Position numbers and translations under genes: made by a program. Positions 31,575-39,982 of a DNA stretch of 64,000 bases are shown piece after piece. Under the pieces are notes generated by a model, which was not told the DNA's origin, made no database searches, and saw only the letters and a program-made list of their open reading frames with translations. The DNA comes from an uncultured Oleiphilus sp. Its GTDB lineage: Bacteria; Pseudomonadota; Gammaproteobacteria; Pseudomonadales; Oleiphilaceae. The stretch's first letter is position 1; the number at the start of each line of letters is the position of its first letter. The stretch is taken from NCBI GenBank assembly GCA_913020045.1, contig CAJWBE010000003.1:110826-174825 (forward strand), given 5' to 3'.

Positions 31575-32366
31575 ATGGGCAGTTTAGACTCCTTAATGGA
31601 TGCAAACCACGTAATTCTCTCAAATATGCCGCAAAAATCAGTCATAAAGGGACCTCTTATCAAGGTCTGCATCTTTTGCGGTATTTTTTTACCCCTTACG
31701 CTTTGGCTTGGTTTTTGGCAGTTAGATCGGGCGTCTGAAAAGGCCTTGATAAAGGATAAGCAACTTGTGCGTTCAGCAGCTGATGCTATCGAGTTTGACC
31801 GTCAGCGCCTTGAAAATTTCGCGCGCTTTTCGTTGCGTGGGGAGTATGAATCAAAAAGTTACTTGCTCGACAATCGCACGCGAGATGGCCAGGTTGGATA
31901 CGAAGTCCTAACCTGGTTTTTGTTAGAAACGGGCGAGCGTTTGCTGGTAAATCGTGGCTGGCTTAAGGCAGGGCGCTACCGGACAGATATCCCTGAAATT
32001 GCATCGCCACAGGGCGTTACGCGTTTAAATACGTATTATTATCTATCGGAACATGAGAACCCGGTTCTTCAAGACGATGCTGGATATGAGTCGGATTTCT
32101 GGCCGAGACGCGTCCAGTCTCTTAATTGGCGAAAACTTAACGCGGACAGAAACGACCCTACTGTCATTGGACAGTTTAGGTTATCTGATCAGCAGCAGGC
32201 GGGCGCTTATCTAACGAGTTGGCCCTTGTTGGGTATGATGCCTAGTAAGCATATGGGTTATGCAGTGCAGTGGTTCGCACTAAGTGCGACCTTAGTGGTT
32301 CTCAGTATTTTTGCATGCTGGCGAATTGTAAGTGATGGGCGAGTTAGGATGCCAAATTCTTACTGA
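31575..32366 (+). CDS. SURF1 family oxidase assembly protein
   Basis: Assembly factor that helps deliver heme A to subunit I, up to 263 aa. Two membrane segments flank a periplasmic domain: FCGIFLPLTLWLGFWQLDRA near residue 40 and MGYAVQWFALSATLVVLSIF near 235. Conserved GQVGYEVLTWF and RGWLKAGRYR are present. The start is uncertain: ATGs at 31596 and 31626 also remain, and none has a well-spaced ribosome site; the family N-terminus fits the 31626 start best. Confidence 0.9.
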   Translation: MGSLDSLMDANHVILSNMPQKSVIKGPLIKVCIFCGIFLPLTLWLGFWQLDRASEKALIKDKQLVRSAADAIEFDRQRLENFARFSLRGEYESKSYLLDNRTRDGQVGYEVLTWFLLETGERLLVNRGWLKAGRYRTDIPEIASPQGVTRLNTYYYLSEHENPVLQDDAGYESDFWPRRVQSLNWRKLNADRNDPTVIGQFRLSDQQQAGAYLTSWPLLGMMPSKHMGYAVQWFALSATLVVLSIFACWRIVSDGRVRMPNSY

Positions 32367-32395
32367 GCTCTCAAAATAAATAGGAACAGGTTTTT

Positions 32396-33031
32396 ATGAG
32401 CAGTCATGTTGAACAACCCCCAATGGACCCGAAACAAGTAAACAGAAATCGAATGAAGTTATTGGGGGTATTTGGCGTAGCGTTGATTCCAGTTATTGCA
32501 GCGGCGGTCATGTATTTTGGTGGAATTGCGCTCCCCACGGGAAAAACAAATAAAGGAAACTTACTTTGGCCGCCAATTGTACTGAGCGAGCAAAATGCGA
32601 TTTCTCCAACGGTGAATGATGCAATCGTGCAAGACGGCTTATGGGTATTAATGCTAACCGGGCAGGGAGATTGCACTGATACCTGCCTTGAACGCTTGCA
32701 TACGCTTCGTCAAGTAAATATCGCGATGGGTAAGGAGCTAGATCGAGTCGGTCGAGTATATGTTGGTGAGATGAGCGCGGAAACCAAAACGAATCTAACG
32801 TCGACGTACCCGAACCTCAAAGTTTTTGAGAGTAGTGCATCAAACTTAATTACGTTCAAAAATCAGGCGATTAACGCTTCGGGTGTAACTCCTCAGAGTA
32901 TCGAGTCTAGCTGGAATATATGGCTGGTCGACCCGCTCGGGAATGTTATTTTGCAGTACGGTCTGGATAACGATGGTTATGACATGAAAGGAGATTTAAA
33001 GAAACTTCTGAAACTGTCAAATATAGGCTAA
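32396..33031 (+). CDS. SCO-like/PA0111-type oxidase cluster protein
   Basis: Membrane-anchored protein of 211 aa. One transmembrane segment (about 22-45) precedes a periplasmic domain with a CTDTC cysteine pair (near residue 99) after WVLMLTGQGD, and a C-terminal WNIWLVDPLGNVILQYGLD ... DLKKLLKLSNIG. This resembles the uncharacterised protein next to SURF1 in Pseudomonas (PA0111 type) and a SCO-like thioredoxin fold with C-x3-C. A copper or redox role in CuA assembly is plausible but not shown. No separate SCO1 gene follows cyoE. Confidence 0.78.
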   Translation: MSSHVEQPPMDPKQVNRNRMKLLGVFGVALIPVIAAAVMYFGGIALPTGKTNKGNLLWPPIVLSEQNAISPTVNDAIVQDGLWVLMLTGQGDCTDTCLERLHTLRQVNIAMGKELDRVGRVYVGEMSAETKTNLTSTYPNLKVFESSASNLITFKNQAINASGVTPQSIESSWNIWLVDPLGNVILQYGLDNDGYDMKGDLKKLLKLSNIG

Positions 33032-33058
33032 CTGCTTCGACAAACTTTAAGGGTTGTT

Positions 33059-33444
33059 TTGCGGGCTCTTTTATTTTCGTCAATCATAGTAATGTTATCG
33101 GCGCAGGAGCAGAATGCTCGGGCGTGCAAAAAAAAATGTCTTGGCTCATCTTGTCGTTGCTTGCCTAGCGAGTGCAGTGGTGCAATGTCGAGAAGTTTCT
33201 GTGTTTATAGTGATACGCTATCTGTGTGGAGCCCTAGTGGCTATCAGTCAGTATGTTAAATCGAAAAAAATACCTTTGTACGCGAGAATGTTGCGGCTGT
33301 TTTCATCGTTTTGCTTGCACTATAGCTGCTCGACTTGAGTAATGTGATATGGTTAATACCACTGTCAATTCCGCTTGCGCATAATGGGGCATGTTAGTGG
33401 CAGCTGATGCCACAATTAAATTGAAATTTTCAGTTAAGCCGAAA
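33059..33444 (+). pseudogene. Decayed heme A synthase (COX15/ctaA) remnant
   Basis: The stretch between the SCO-like gene and cyoE, where COX15 normally lies, has no intact gene but reads as COX15-like fragments in three frames. An AAGGG ribosome-like site precedes a TTG at 33059 (LRALLFSSIIVMLSA, a possible first membrane segment). A second frame gives VLAHLVVACLASAVV near 33140. A third frame from 33284 reads VAAVFIVLLAL, stop, LLDLSNVIWLIPLSIPLAHNGA, written here as two overlapping motifs SNVIWLIPL and LAHNGA, the conserved C-terminal heme-ligand region. A frameshift then leads to MLVAADATIKLKF. About 400 bases remain of a roughly 1-kb gene. Confidence 0.6.
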
Positions 33445-33472
33445 TCAACAAAAATAACGATAGGGCAAGACA

Positions 33473-34381
33473 ATGACTACCCAAACGCTATCTGCGGAAC
33501 AGCCCGCGAGCTGGAAAGACTATCTAGAACTGTGTAAGCCGAACGTCGTGGCGCTAATGCTGCTGACGTCTCTGATTGGGATGTTACTTGCGCAATATAG
33601 CCTTCCTAGCTGGGAGGTATTGATACTAGGTAACTTGGGTATTGGTTTTATGGCCGCCTCGGCCGCTGTGATCAATCATGTTGTTGACCGAAGGATTGAT
33701 CTATTCATGTCGAGAACTCGCAATCGTCCTGTTGCAAAAGGGCGTGTCGACGCGTTGAGTGCATTATTGTTTTCTGCGTTTCTTGGCCTTACAGGAATGG
33801 CAATATTGGTCGTGTTCGCGAATGAGCTGACTGCCTGGCTGACATTGGCCTCATTGATTGGATATGCCTTGGTTTACACCCTCTATCTAAAGCGGGCAAC
33901 GCCGCAGAACATAGTGATTGGTGGCTTGGCGGGCGCGGCTCCACCACTATTGGGCTGGGTTGCCGTAACGGGTCATATTGAAGCAGATGCGCTCTTGCTG
34001 GTACTCATAATTTTCGCTTGGACGCCTCCTCATTTTTGGGCATTGGCGATTCATCGAAAAGAGGAGTACGCGGCGGTAGGTATTCCGATGCTACCGGTGA
34101 CGCATGGAGAGGCATATACCAAATTGCATATCTTGCTCTATACCCTTATTTTGGTCGCGATTACGGTATTTCCTTATCTGACTGGAATGAGCGGGGAAAT
34201 CTATCTAGTGTCGGCAATGTTGTTGGGTGCAAGGTTTATTCATTGGGCTATTCGAATGATTCAGGGCAACTATAAGCACGCTGCGATAAAAACGTTTAAA
34301 TACTCAATTACATACCTGATGCTTTTGTTCGTTGCTTTACTGGTGGATCACTTTACGAAGCCTATGTTGGCTGTTCTATAA
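33473..34381 (+). CDS. cyoE: Protoheme IX farnesyltransferase
   Basis: Membrane prenyltransferase that makes heme O from protoheme and farnesyl diphosphate (CtaB/CyoE), 302 aa, full length. The UbiA-family motif [19 protein letters not shown] lies near residues 65-83; the second conserved loop is [21 protein letters not shown], given here in part as [12 protein letters not shown]. Heme O is the substrate of COX15, whose local copy appears lost. SCO1, which often follows, is absent. Confidence 0.96.
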   Translation: MTTQTLSAEQPASWKDYLELCKPNVVALMLLTSLIGMLLAQYSLPSWEVLILGNLGIGFMAASAAVINHVVDRRIDLFMSRTRNRPVAKGRVDALSALLFSAFLGLTGMAILVVFANELTAWLTLASLIGYALVYTLYLKRATPQNIVIGGLAGAAPPLLGWVAVTGHIEADALLLVLIIFAWTPPHFWALAIHRKEEYAAVGIPMLPVTHGEAYTKLHILLYTLILVAITVFPYLTGMSGEIYLVSAMLLGARFIHWAIRMIQGNYKHAAIKTFKYSITYLMLLFVALLVDHFTKPMLAVL

Positions 34382-34391
34382 CTAAGGCGGC

Positions 34392-34730
34392 TCAATCGTC
34401 TTGCGTATCCAGAATGATGGTTACATTAGACAGAACCTCACTTAAGTCCAGAAGAGTTTGTGTGCGGCACACGAGCTCTTTTTTTCGGCTATCTAACGTG
34501 GCAACTTTGTTCGCAATTCTCCTAATCCCCTCTGTAATAAACTCATACGGATAGTGGTGATCTTGAACGCTGAGTTTGTTGATCTCTCTGACTTCTTGTG
34601 AAAAGACACCAATAACATCATAAATAAAATCTTTATGCTCGATAGCGGAAGCTTCCCAATAGGCGTCGTCGAGCAGTTCGAGAAACGATTCAAACTCATT
34701 GATCACGTGAGCAATGCTTGGTCTTGTCAT
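34392..34730 (-). CDS. Hypothetical protein, helical
   Basis: Soluble protein of 112 aa that I do not recognise. The ATG at 34730 has a perfect GGAGG seven bases upstream, so the longer frame to 34775 is rejected. The sequence is mostly helical with alternating charge (HVINEFESFLELLDDAYWEA, then DSRKKELVCRTQTLLDLSEVL), without membrane segments or metal motifs. It faces cyoE with a 10-base gap and diverges from the next small gene. Confidence 0.72.
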   Translation of the reverse strand: MTRPSIAHVINEFESFLELLDDAYWEASAIEHKDFIYDVIGVFSQEVREINKLSVQDHHYPYEFITEGIRRIANKVATLDSRKKELVCRTQTLLDLSEVLSNVTIILDTQDD

Positions 34731-34916
34731 GAGGGCCTCCAAAGCTTTTCTTACCCTTAAGAATAGCAGATACATAATTGTTGTTGGAGTCTGTTCATTT
34801 GAATCACTTGGTAACGCGCCGTCACTAAGTGATTCAAAACAGCCAAGGAGCCGTGCTGATCAAAAACTATACTGTTTTAATGCAGCGACAAAGTGGCTGA
34901 TTTTGAGGCAGTAGTT

Positions 34917-35123
34917 ATGCAATTGTTGGAAGTGCAAAAGGTGAGGTTAGAACAAGAAATTGTTCAAGCAAAAGAAAAGTTGAGGCAGCTCTCCCTTGAT
35001 AGCTGCCAAGATTTATCTACGATAAGACAGCTTCAAGAGCAGCTAGAGCGGAATTGGCAGCTCATCGGGATGATCGATGAGCATTTAGGGCCAAGCGCGA
35101 AGGTGACGAATCTTCGAAAGTAA
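34917..35123 (+). CDS. Hypothetical short coiled-coil protein
   Basis: Protein of 68 aa that I do not recognise, starting MQLLEVQKVRLEQEIVQAKE. It is almost entirely a predicted coiled coil (leucine/glutamine heptads to about residue 52), then GMIDEHLGPSAKVTNLRK. The ATG at 34917 follows GAGG with good spacing; an in-frame GTG at 34893 is a weaker alternative. It converges on the lipoprotein gene. A structural or regulatory partner role cannot be assigned. Confidence 0.6.
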   Translation: MQLLEVQKVRLEQEIVQAKEKLRQLSLDSCQDLSTIRQLQEQLERNWQLIGMIDEHLGPSAKVTNLRK

Positions 35124-35137
35124 CGAGACATCGGAGC

Positions 35138-36406
35138 TTACTCGGGTAAGGCGGTTCCCGCAAACGTGTAGAGAGGAGTTGTAATCAAGATATTGTCTTC
35201 GTCATAGATCAAGTCGTAGTTCGGATCCTCGACGATTGTTAGTCGCACGCCAACGCCTGGACTTGCAATAGCTAGTTCGTCCAATATTGCTTGTTTCTCG
35301 CAGTTCGTTGGATCAAATATTTCTGTCACGCCATCTGAGTCTAAAATGGCTTCGTTATATTCGGAGGCATAAATACGGACCTCTTGTGTTGCATAATCTG
35401 TCTCTAGCCGAATTCGTTTAAGGTTGGTGATTGAGGAATCGAGGGCTAAGGCGCGTTCTTGTAGAACGCCTGTCTCGTCTTGTCCGTCAGGGTCTGATCC
35501 GTCGCATTGGGCTTTGGCGGGCGCTCTTGTTGGCCCTGAGTCGCAGACAGTCACCTCGCCATCTGCATCTTCACAAAAGGTATTGCTGGTAGATATCTCT
35601 ATCTGACCAAGGCTTAGGTCTTTGCCGTCATCAACCAACAAACTGCGAAAGCCGTCGGGGCTGTTAGCTAACGTGGACCGCTGCGTAAATGGATAAAACC
35701 CTCGAGTTTGGAAGTTAGAGGAATTGGCTTGTGCAAACCCAAAATAGGGGACGGTCTGACGTTGTTCGATATCAGCAAAGGCCTCTCGTAGTTCAGAGAT
35801 CAAAAACGATTGCTGTACGATACGAGTGAAAGGGTTGTAGCTTAGGTTAAGTTCTGAGAACAAGACGGTGTTACTGTCTTGGTCAACAAAACGGATATTA
35901 GAATTTGTGTAATTGCAGAAGTCATCATCGGCACTAATGCCCCCGCTAATTTGAGTTCGAGCATCCTGAAACGCACCAATTTGAGTGTTAGAGTCGGTGG
36001 AGGCTAATAGGGACTCTATATAATCAAGGGGGTTATCTGCGCTTACAACTAGTCCGCCTGCCATTTCATAGTTTAGTCCGAACTGATCGTCCGCATCGCC
36101 GTTAACTAGATCACTGATCGAGGTTAGCGCGTTTTGTATATCGACACTAATGGATTCGCTTGGCTCGGCTGCTTCTAAAATGTCCTGCAGATATAGTCTG
36201 TAATCTCCGTTGTCTCTGCCCGGCTCGGTTACGTAAGGAGAAGTTGCTGGGTCGCTGAAGTCTAGACCAATCGTGACCTCCGCCTTTTCACCGTTCGCAC
36301 ACAGGCTCGCTGCGGTGTCCAAAGATGGTTCGCCGATTACACCGCAGGCGCTCAAAACTAAAGACGAGACAAGTATTGAAATTGCTAAAGGTTGGGGTCG
36401 GTTCAT
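35138..36406 (-). CDS. Predicted lipoprotein of unknown function
   Basis: Exported lipoprotein of 422 aa. The start at 36406 gives MNRPQPLAISILVSSLVLSAC with a clear lipobox LSAC (C21); an in-frame start at 36442 would place 12 odd residues before the signal. The mature protein is acidic, aspartate-rich (IGLDFSDPATSPYVTEPGRD, NGDADDQFG) and has several cysteines including FCEDADGEVTVCDSG and CDGSDPDGQDETG, which could bind calcium or form disulfides. No known domain recognised. Flanked by small unknown genes; likely monocistronic. Confidence 0.75.
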   Translation of the reverse strand: MNRPQPLAISILVSSLVLSACGVIGEPSLDTAASLCANGEKAEVTIGLDFSDPATSPYVTEPGRDNGDYRLYLQDILEAAEPSESISVDIQNALTSISDLVNGDADDQFGLNYEMAGGLVVSADNPLDYIESLLASTDSNTQIGAFQDARTQISGGISADDDFCNYTNSNIRFVDQDSNTVLFSELNLSYNPFTRIVQQSFLISELREAFADIEQRQTVPYFGFAQANSSNFQTRGFYPFTQRSTLANSPDGFRSLLVDDGKDLSLGQIEISTSNTFCEDADGEVTVCDSGPTRAPAKAQCDGSDPDGQDETGVLQERALALDSSITNLKRIRLETDYATQEVRIYASEYNEAILDSDGVTEIFDPTNCEKQAILDELAIASPGVGVRLTIVEDPNYDLIYDEDNILITTPLYTFAGTALPE

Positions 36407-36521
36407 GCTGTAGAAATACTCTGAAAAAGATAAATGCGGCACGTTAATGCGTGCGATCAGTTACGCGCGAGATCATAGCATTAATCAAAAATAGGTGCGC
36501 GATGGAGTTCACTGATCCGAC

Positions 36522-37013
36522 CTAGATGTCTTTTAGGCGAGACCAGGTTTCATGCAAAATAATGGCGTCATTTTCGGCACGATGTCTGTCTAAACCGAGT
36601 TCGGCGATGACGCTTTTGTGCATCTCTTGCCACTTCTCGACTTGCGAATTCGAGAGCAGTGTTGCAATAGAGTCTAATTCGAAGTTCGGCTTACAGCCGG
36701 CAGCTTTGTATAGACGATGCAGCCAAAAGCTATCGAACGTCCATGCATCACAATACACATCGCCCTGTAAAAAGTCGTTCAGCTCTTCAGCGACTTGGCT
36801 GACGTCTAAGCCCTCCGACTGAAGTGTCTCTTGTGTGATTCCATGGATTCGGAATGCTCTTTCAGACCAATCTTTCCATACTACATGAGGCTTTATCAGC
36901 CAGCTTTTTGTTTCGCCCGACGCGAGGCATACTCCAACCTCAATTGGGTAGCTCGCGACAAGGTCTAAGCTCGAAGCTTCAAAGTCGATAAAATGTGTCG
37001 CGGTTTCGGTCAT
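36522..37013 (-). CDS. DEDD-type 3'-5' exonuclease family protein
   Basis: RNase T/DnaQ-like exonuclease of 163 aa. FIDFEASSLDL supplies the first Asp/Glu pair (residues about 9-11), DAWTFDSFWLHRLY the second aspartate, and HRAENDAIILHETW the third motif with histidine (DEDDh type). The frame stays open to a TTG at 37049, but the ATG at 37013 (MTETATHFIDFEAS) fits the fold start. Substrate unknown: short DNA or RNA ends are the usual targets. Confidence 0.8.
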   Translation of the reverse strand: MTETATHFIDFEASSLDLVASYPIEVGVCLASGETKSWLIKPHVVWKDWSERAFRIHGITQETLQSEGLDVSQVAEELNDFLQGDVYCDAWTFDSFWLHRLYKAAGCKPNFELDSIATLLSNSQVEKWQEMHKSVIAELGLDRHRAENDAIILHETWSRLKDI

Positions 37014-37176
37014 GGTGTCGTCGTCGATGGTCAGTGTCAGCGGTCGCAATGTTATAGGCCACGACGGATAAACTCAAATGATACTCATCATAGAATTTAA
37101 GTATCTTCGCTATCAGTGAGTGCTGTTTATTTTATTACTAGCGTTTAGAATATCACGCTAAAGTAGCGGAGTATTT

Positions 37177-37842
37177 ATGTCTGATAAAGTTGTAGTAATT
37201 TATTCTGGAGGGATGGACTCATTTACCTTAATTAATGAGTCCATGAGGCAGGGCAAGCGCGTTTATGCTTTGAGTTTTAATTATGGGCAGAAACACGCGA
37301 AAGAGCTGCATTATGCTCAGAAGGTTTGTGATGATTTGGGTTTGCCGCACAAAATAGTTGATATTACCTCAATTCATCAGTTGTTGATGGGCTCGTCCTT
37401 GACCGATGATATCGAGATTCCAGACGGCCACTATGAAGAAGAGAGCATGAAGTCGACAGTGGTACCTAATCGCAATATGGTTATGCTGTCGCTCGCGATT
37501 GCTTACGCTGTATCGGTGAATGCATCAGCGGTGTTGTTTGGTGCTCACGGCGGAGATCATGCCATATATCCTGACTGTCGCCCGGAGTTCGTCGAAAAGA
37601 TGGCGGCTGTATCACGCGTCGCTAATTATGAAATTGTTGATGTTCAAGCGCCTTATTTGTCCTTGAACAAAATAGAAATTCTGGCGAAGGGCATCGCAAT
37701 GGGGCTTGATTATGGTAAAAGCTGGACATGCTATAAAGGTAGGGAGCTCGCATGTGGTAAGTGTGGCTCCTGCCAAGAAAGGCTCGAGGCTTTTAGTCTA
37801 AATGATGCGGTTGACCCTTTAAAGTATGAAGGGCAAGGGTAG
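37177..37842 (+). CDS. queC: 7-cyano-7-deazaguanine synthase
   Basis: Converts 7-carboxy-7-deazaguanine to preQ0 in queuosine biosynthesis, 221 aa. The PP-loop ATP site is [12 protein letters not shown] (8-19). The C-terminal [22 protein letters not shown] provides the zinc-binding cysteines, cited here as CGKCGSC. Other queuosine genes (queD, queE) are not in the window. An upstream AGCGGAG serves as ribosome site. Confidence 0.96.
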   Translation: MSDKVVVIYSGGMDSFTLINESMRQGKRVYALSFNYGQKHAKELHYAQKVCDDLGLPHKIVDITSIHQLLMGSSLTDDIEIPDGHYEEESMKSTVVPNRNMVMLSLAIAYAVSVNASAVLFGAHGGDHAIYPDCRPEFVEKMAAVSRVANYEIVDVQAPYLSLNKIEILAKGIAMGLDYGKSWTCYKGRELACGKCGSCQERLEAFSLNDAVDPLKYEGQG

Positions 37843-37848
37843 CGTCAA

Positions 37849-38466
37849 ATGGATAAGCCGGTTGCAGAATCCTGCTTAAGGAACCAAGACGCTATTCTAG
37901 AAGCGGTTCGGCCTTATATAAATATGCCAGAGCGGCTAGTGCTAGAGATCGGAAGTGGAACAGGCCAGCATGCGGTGCATATCTCGTCAGAATTGCCTAA
38001 TGTTGTTTGGCAGCCAAGTGATCTCGTTGACTTGTTACCTGGCATCCGTGCTTGGGTTGACGACTATTCTTTGCCCAATGTACGTCAGCCCCTTGCCTTG
38101 GATGTTAACGATGGTGAGAGCGCTTTAGCTCAGCAAGACCTTTATCATGTAGTTTTTACAGCAAACACTATTCATTTTGTGTCGATGGAAACTGCTTCTG
38201 CTGTTTTGAGAACCGCCGCGATCGCCTTGAAACGTGACGGAATCCTTTTTGTTTACGGTGCCTTTAGCGAGGCAGGGCGCTATACGTCAGATGGCGATAG
38301 GGCTTTGGACGAATGGTTAAAGTCCCGCGACCCATTGAGCGGGTTAAAGGATACGGCTTGGCTAGAGAGTAAGGCTTTATCTCAATCGCTAGAATGCGAA
38401 GCTCGCATTAAAATGCCCGCAAATAATCTACTGTTTGTGTTTCGCAAACGGAATTCCAATGTTTAA
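37849..38466 (+). CDS. DUF938 class I SAM-dependent methyltransferase
   Basis: Cytoplasmic methyltransferase-like protein of 205 aa. It starts with SCLRNQDAILEAVRPYI and contains the SAM-binding loop LVLEIGSGTGQHAVH near residue 28-42, then WQPSDLVD, the DUF938 signature, and FTANTIHFVSMETA. Substrate unknown. Six bases after queC. Confidence 0.88.
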   Translation: MDKPVAESCLRNQDAILEAVRPYINMPERLVLEIGSGTGQHAVHISSELPNVVWQPSDLVDLLPGIRAWVDDYSLPNVRQPLALDVNDGESALAQQDLYHVVFTANTIHFVSMETASAVLRTAAIALKRDGILFVYGAFSEAGRYTSDGDRALDEWLKSRDPLSGLKDTAWLESKALSQSLECEARIKMPANNLLFVFRKRNSNV

Positions 38467-38484
38467 GCGCCACGGGAGATAGTA

Positions 38485-39309
38485 TTGGCTACCTATGTTA
38501 TTGGAGATGTACAGGGCTGTTATAGGCCCTTACTTAGGTTGCTTGAAAAAATCGCCTACGACCCGGATAAAGATAAATTGTGGTTCGCAGGTGATTTAGT
38601 CAATAGAGGGCCTGATTCACTTAATACGCTCCGATTGATCAAAGAAATTGCACACAAAGCGGTGCTTGGGAATCATGATCTACACCTTTTGGCATGTTTC
38701 TATGGAAATGAGTCGTCGATTCGAAAGAAAGATACGTTTGCGGACATTCTAAACGCGCCAGATTGCGAAGAGCTAATGGAGTGGCTAAGACAGCTTCCAT
38801 TGATGGTTTATAGCAAAAAGAAAAAAACTGTTATGACGCATGCTGGTGTGCCACATATCTGGAGTGTTGAAAAAGCGTTTGCGCTGAGCAAAGAAGTGAG
38901 CAAGGTGATCAAGAGCGAAGATGCCCCAGACTTTTTTGATGCGATGTATGGAAACTCACCAGATCGATGGTGTGATGAATTATCAGGGCAGGCGCGCTTG
39001 AGGGTGATTACTAATTACCTTACGCGGATGCGTTTTATAACGGCTGCGGGGTCGCTCGATTTTTCAGCCAAGGAGACGGTTGATCATGCGCCAGAGGGGT
39101 ATCAGCCTTGGTTTCGTTTTGATCGAAAAAATCCGGAAATTTGTCAGTACTTTGGCCATTGGGCGGCACTTGAGGGCGATACGGGGGTTAGTGGTATTCT
39201 AGCGACCGATACAGGTTGTGTCTGGGGGGGGAGCTTGAGCGCAATTAAGGTTCGGAATCAGGTGCGTACTTCTTGTTCTTGTTCTGAACTTAGTGAACCA
39301 CAATGCTGA
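38485..39309 (+). CDS. apaH: Bis(5'-nucleosyl)-tetraphosphatase, symmetrical
   Basis: Hydrolyses diadenosine tetraphosphate to two ADP, 274 aa. Metal-site motifs: GDVQGCYRPL (7-16), GDLVNRGPDS (36-45) and LGNHDLHLL (about 60). TTG start at 38485 giving MATYVIGDVQGC, the family N-terminus, with GGGAG 6-10 bases upstream. The 3' end overlaps the DUF423 gene by 7 bases. Confidence 0.95.
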   Translation: MATYVIGDVQGCYRPLLRLLEKIAYDPDKDKLWFAGDLVNRGPDSLNTLRLIKEIAHKAVLGNHDLHLLACFYGNESSIRKKDTFADILNAPDCEELMEWLRQLPLMVYSKKKKTVMTHAGVPHIWSVEKAFALSKEVSKVIKSEDAPDFFDAMYGNSPDRWCDELSGQARLRVITNYLTRMRFITAAGSLDFSAKETVDHAPEGYQPWFRFDRKNPEICQYFGHWAALEGDTGVSGILATDTGCVWGGSLSAIKVRNQVRTSCSCSELSEPQC

Positions 39310-39716
39310 CGGTGCATGCCATAAGGGCCATTCAGTTTGGAGCTCTGGTTGCGCTGCTTGCGGTTGCGTTTGGTGCGTTCGGTGCTCATGCCTTGAAGGA
39401 GTATCTAGATGCCTATTCGCGTGGAGTATTTCAAACAGCCGTTACGTATCAAATGTACCATGCGTTGGCGTTACTTTCGTTGGGTCCCCTTTTAGCACTT
39501 TGTAGCTCGCATCGAGCGCAATGGTGGTTGGTATTAAGTCGCAACGCTTTCCTTTTTGGCATCGTTTTCTTTTGTGGTAGTCTTTACCTCCTTTCTTTTA
39601 GTGGGCTTAAGGCGTTTGGTGCGATTACTCCAATCGGAGGGGTGGCTTTTTTGCTCGGCTGGGTGGCGATGTTGGTTGCTTTAACAATTCAACTTAAAGA
39701 GCAAAACGTTACGTAA
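39303..39716 (+). CDS. DUF423 membrane protein
   Basis: Small integral membrane protein of 137 aa with four hydrophobic segments. It contains the DUF423 signature LLAVAFGAFGAHALKEYL (near 18-35) and the C-terminal GAITPIGGVAFLLGWVAML. Function unknown. It overlaps apaH, so it is probably co-transcribed. Confidence 0.9.
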   Translation: MLTVHAIRAIQFGALVALLAVAFGAFGAHALKEYLDAYSRGVFQTAVTYQMYHALALLSLGPLLALCSSHRAQWWLVLSRNAFLFGIVFFCGSLYLLSFSGLKAFGAITPIGGVAFLLGWVAMLVALTIQLKEQNVT

Positions 39717-39745
39717 ATCTAAGCACGTTTAACAGTGAGAAATAT

Positions 39746-39958
39746 GTGAACGACAAACTAGAGATAGAGCTTAACGGGAAGCCATTTTTTTTGGATAAAG
39801 CTGCATCGCTAACCCAATTGGCAGAGACGTTAGCGCTGAACGGTACGCGTTACGCGATCGAAGTGAATCAAGAAATTGTGCCGCGAAGCCAGCATGAATC
39901 GTTTAAGCTAAGCGATGCGGATGTCGTTGAAGTTGTCCAAGCGATTGGCGGCGGCTAA
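39746..39958 (+). CDS. thiS: Sulfur carrier protein ThiS
   Basis: Ubiquitin-like sulfur carrier for the thiazole moiety of thiamine, 70 aa. It ends in the required Gly-Gly (VVEVVQAIGGG), and EVNQEIVPRSQHESFKLSDA is typical, quoted in part as NQEIVPRSQH. GTG start at 39746 preceded by a weak GTGAGAA site. Coupled with thiG 24 bases on. Confidence 0.94.
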   Translation: MNDKLEIELNGKPFFLDKAASLTQLAETLALNGTRYAIEVNQEIVPRSQHESFKLSDADVVEVVQAIGGG

Positions 39959-39982
39959 AGACTAATAAATTATCGGGAAACT

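Noticed and set aside
33114..33338. 74-aa plus-strand open frame in the gap before cyoE as a real small gene
   Set aside because: No ribosome site, no recognisable protein, overlaps a second open frame in another phase; better explained as part of the decayed COX15 remnant.
39717..39745. Possible TPP riboswitch before thiS-thiG
   Set aside because: The spacer is under 30 bases and lacks the conserved riboswitch core.
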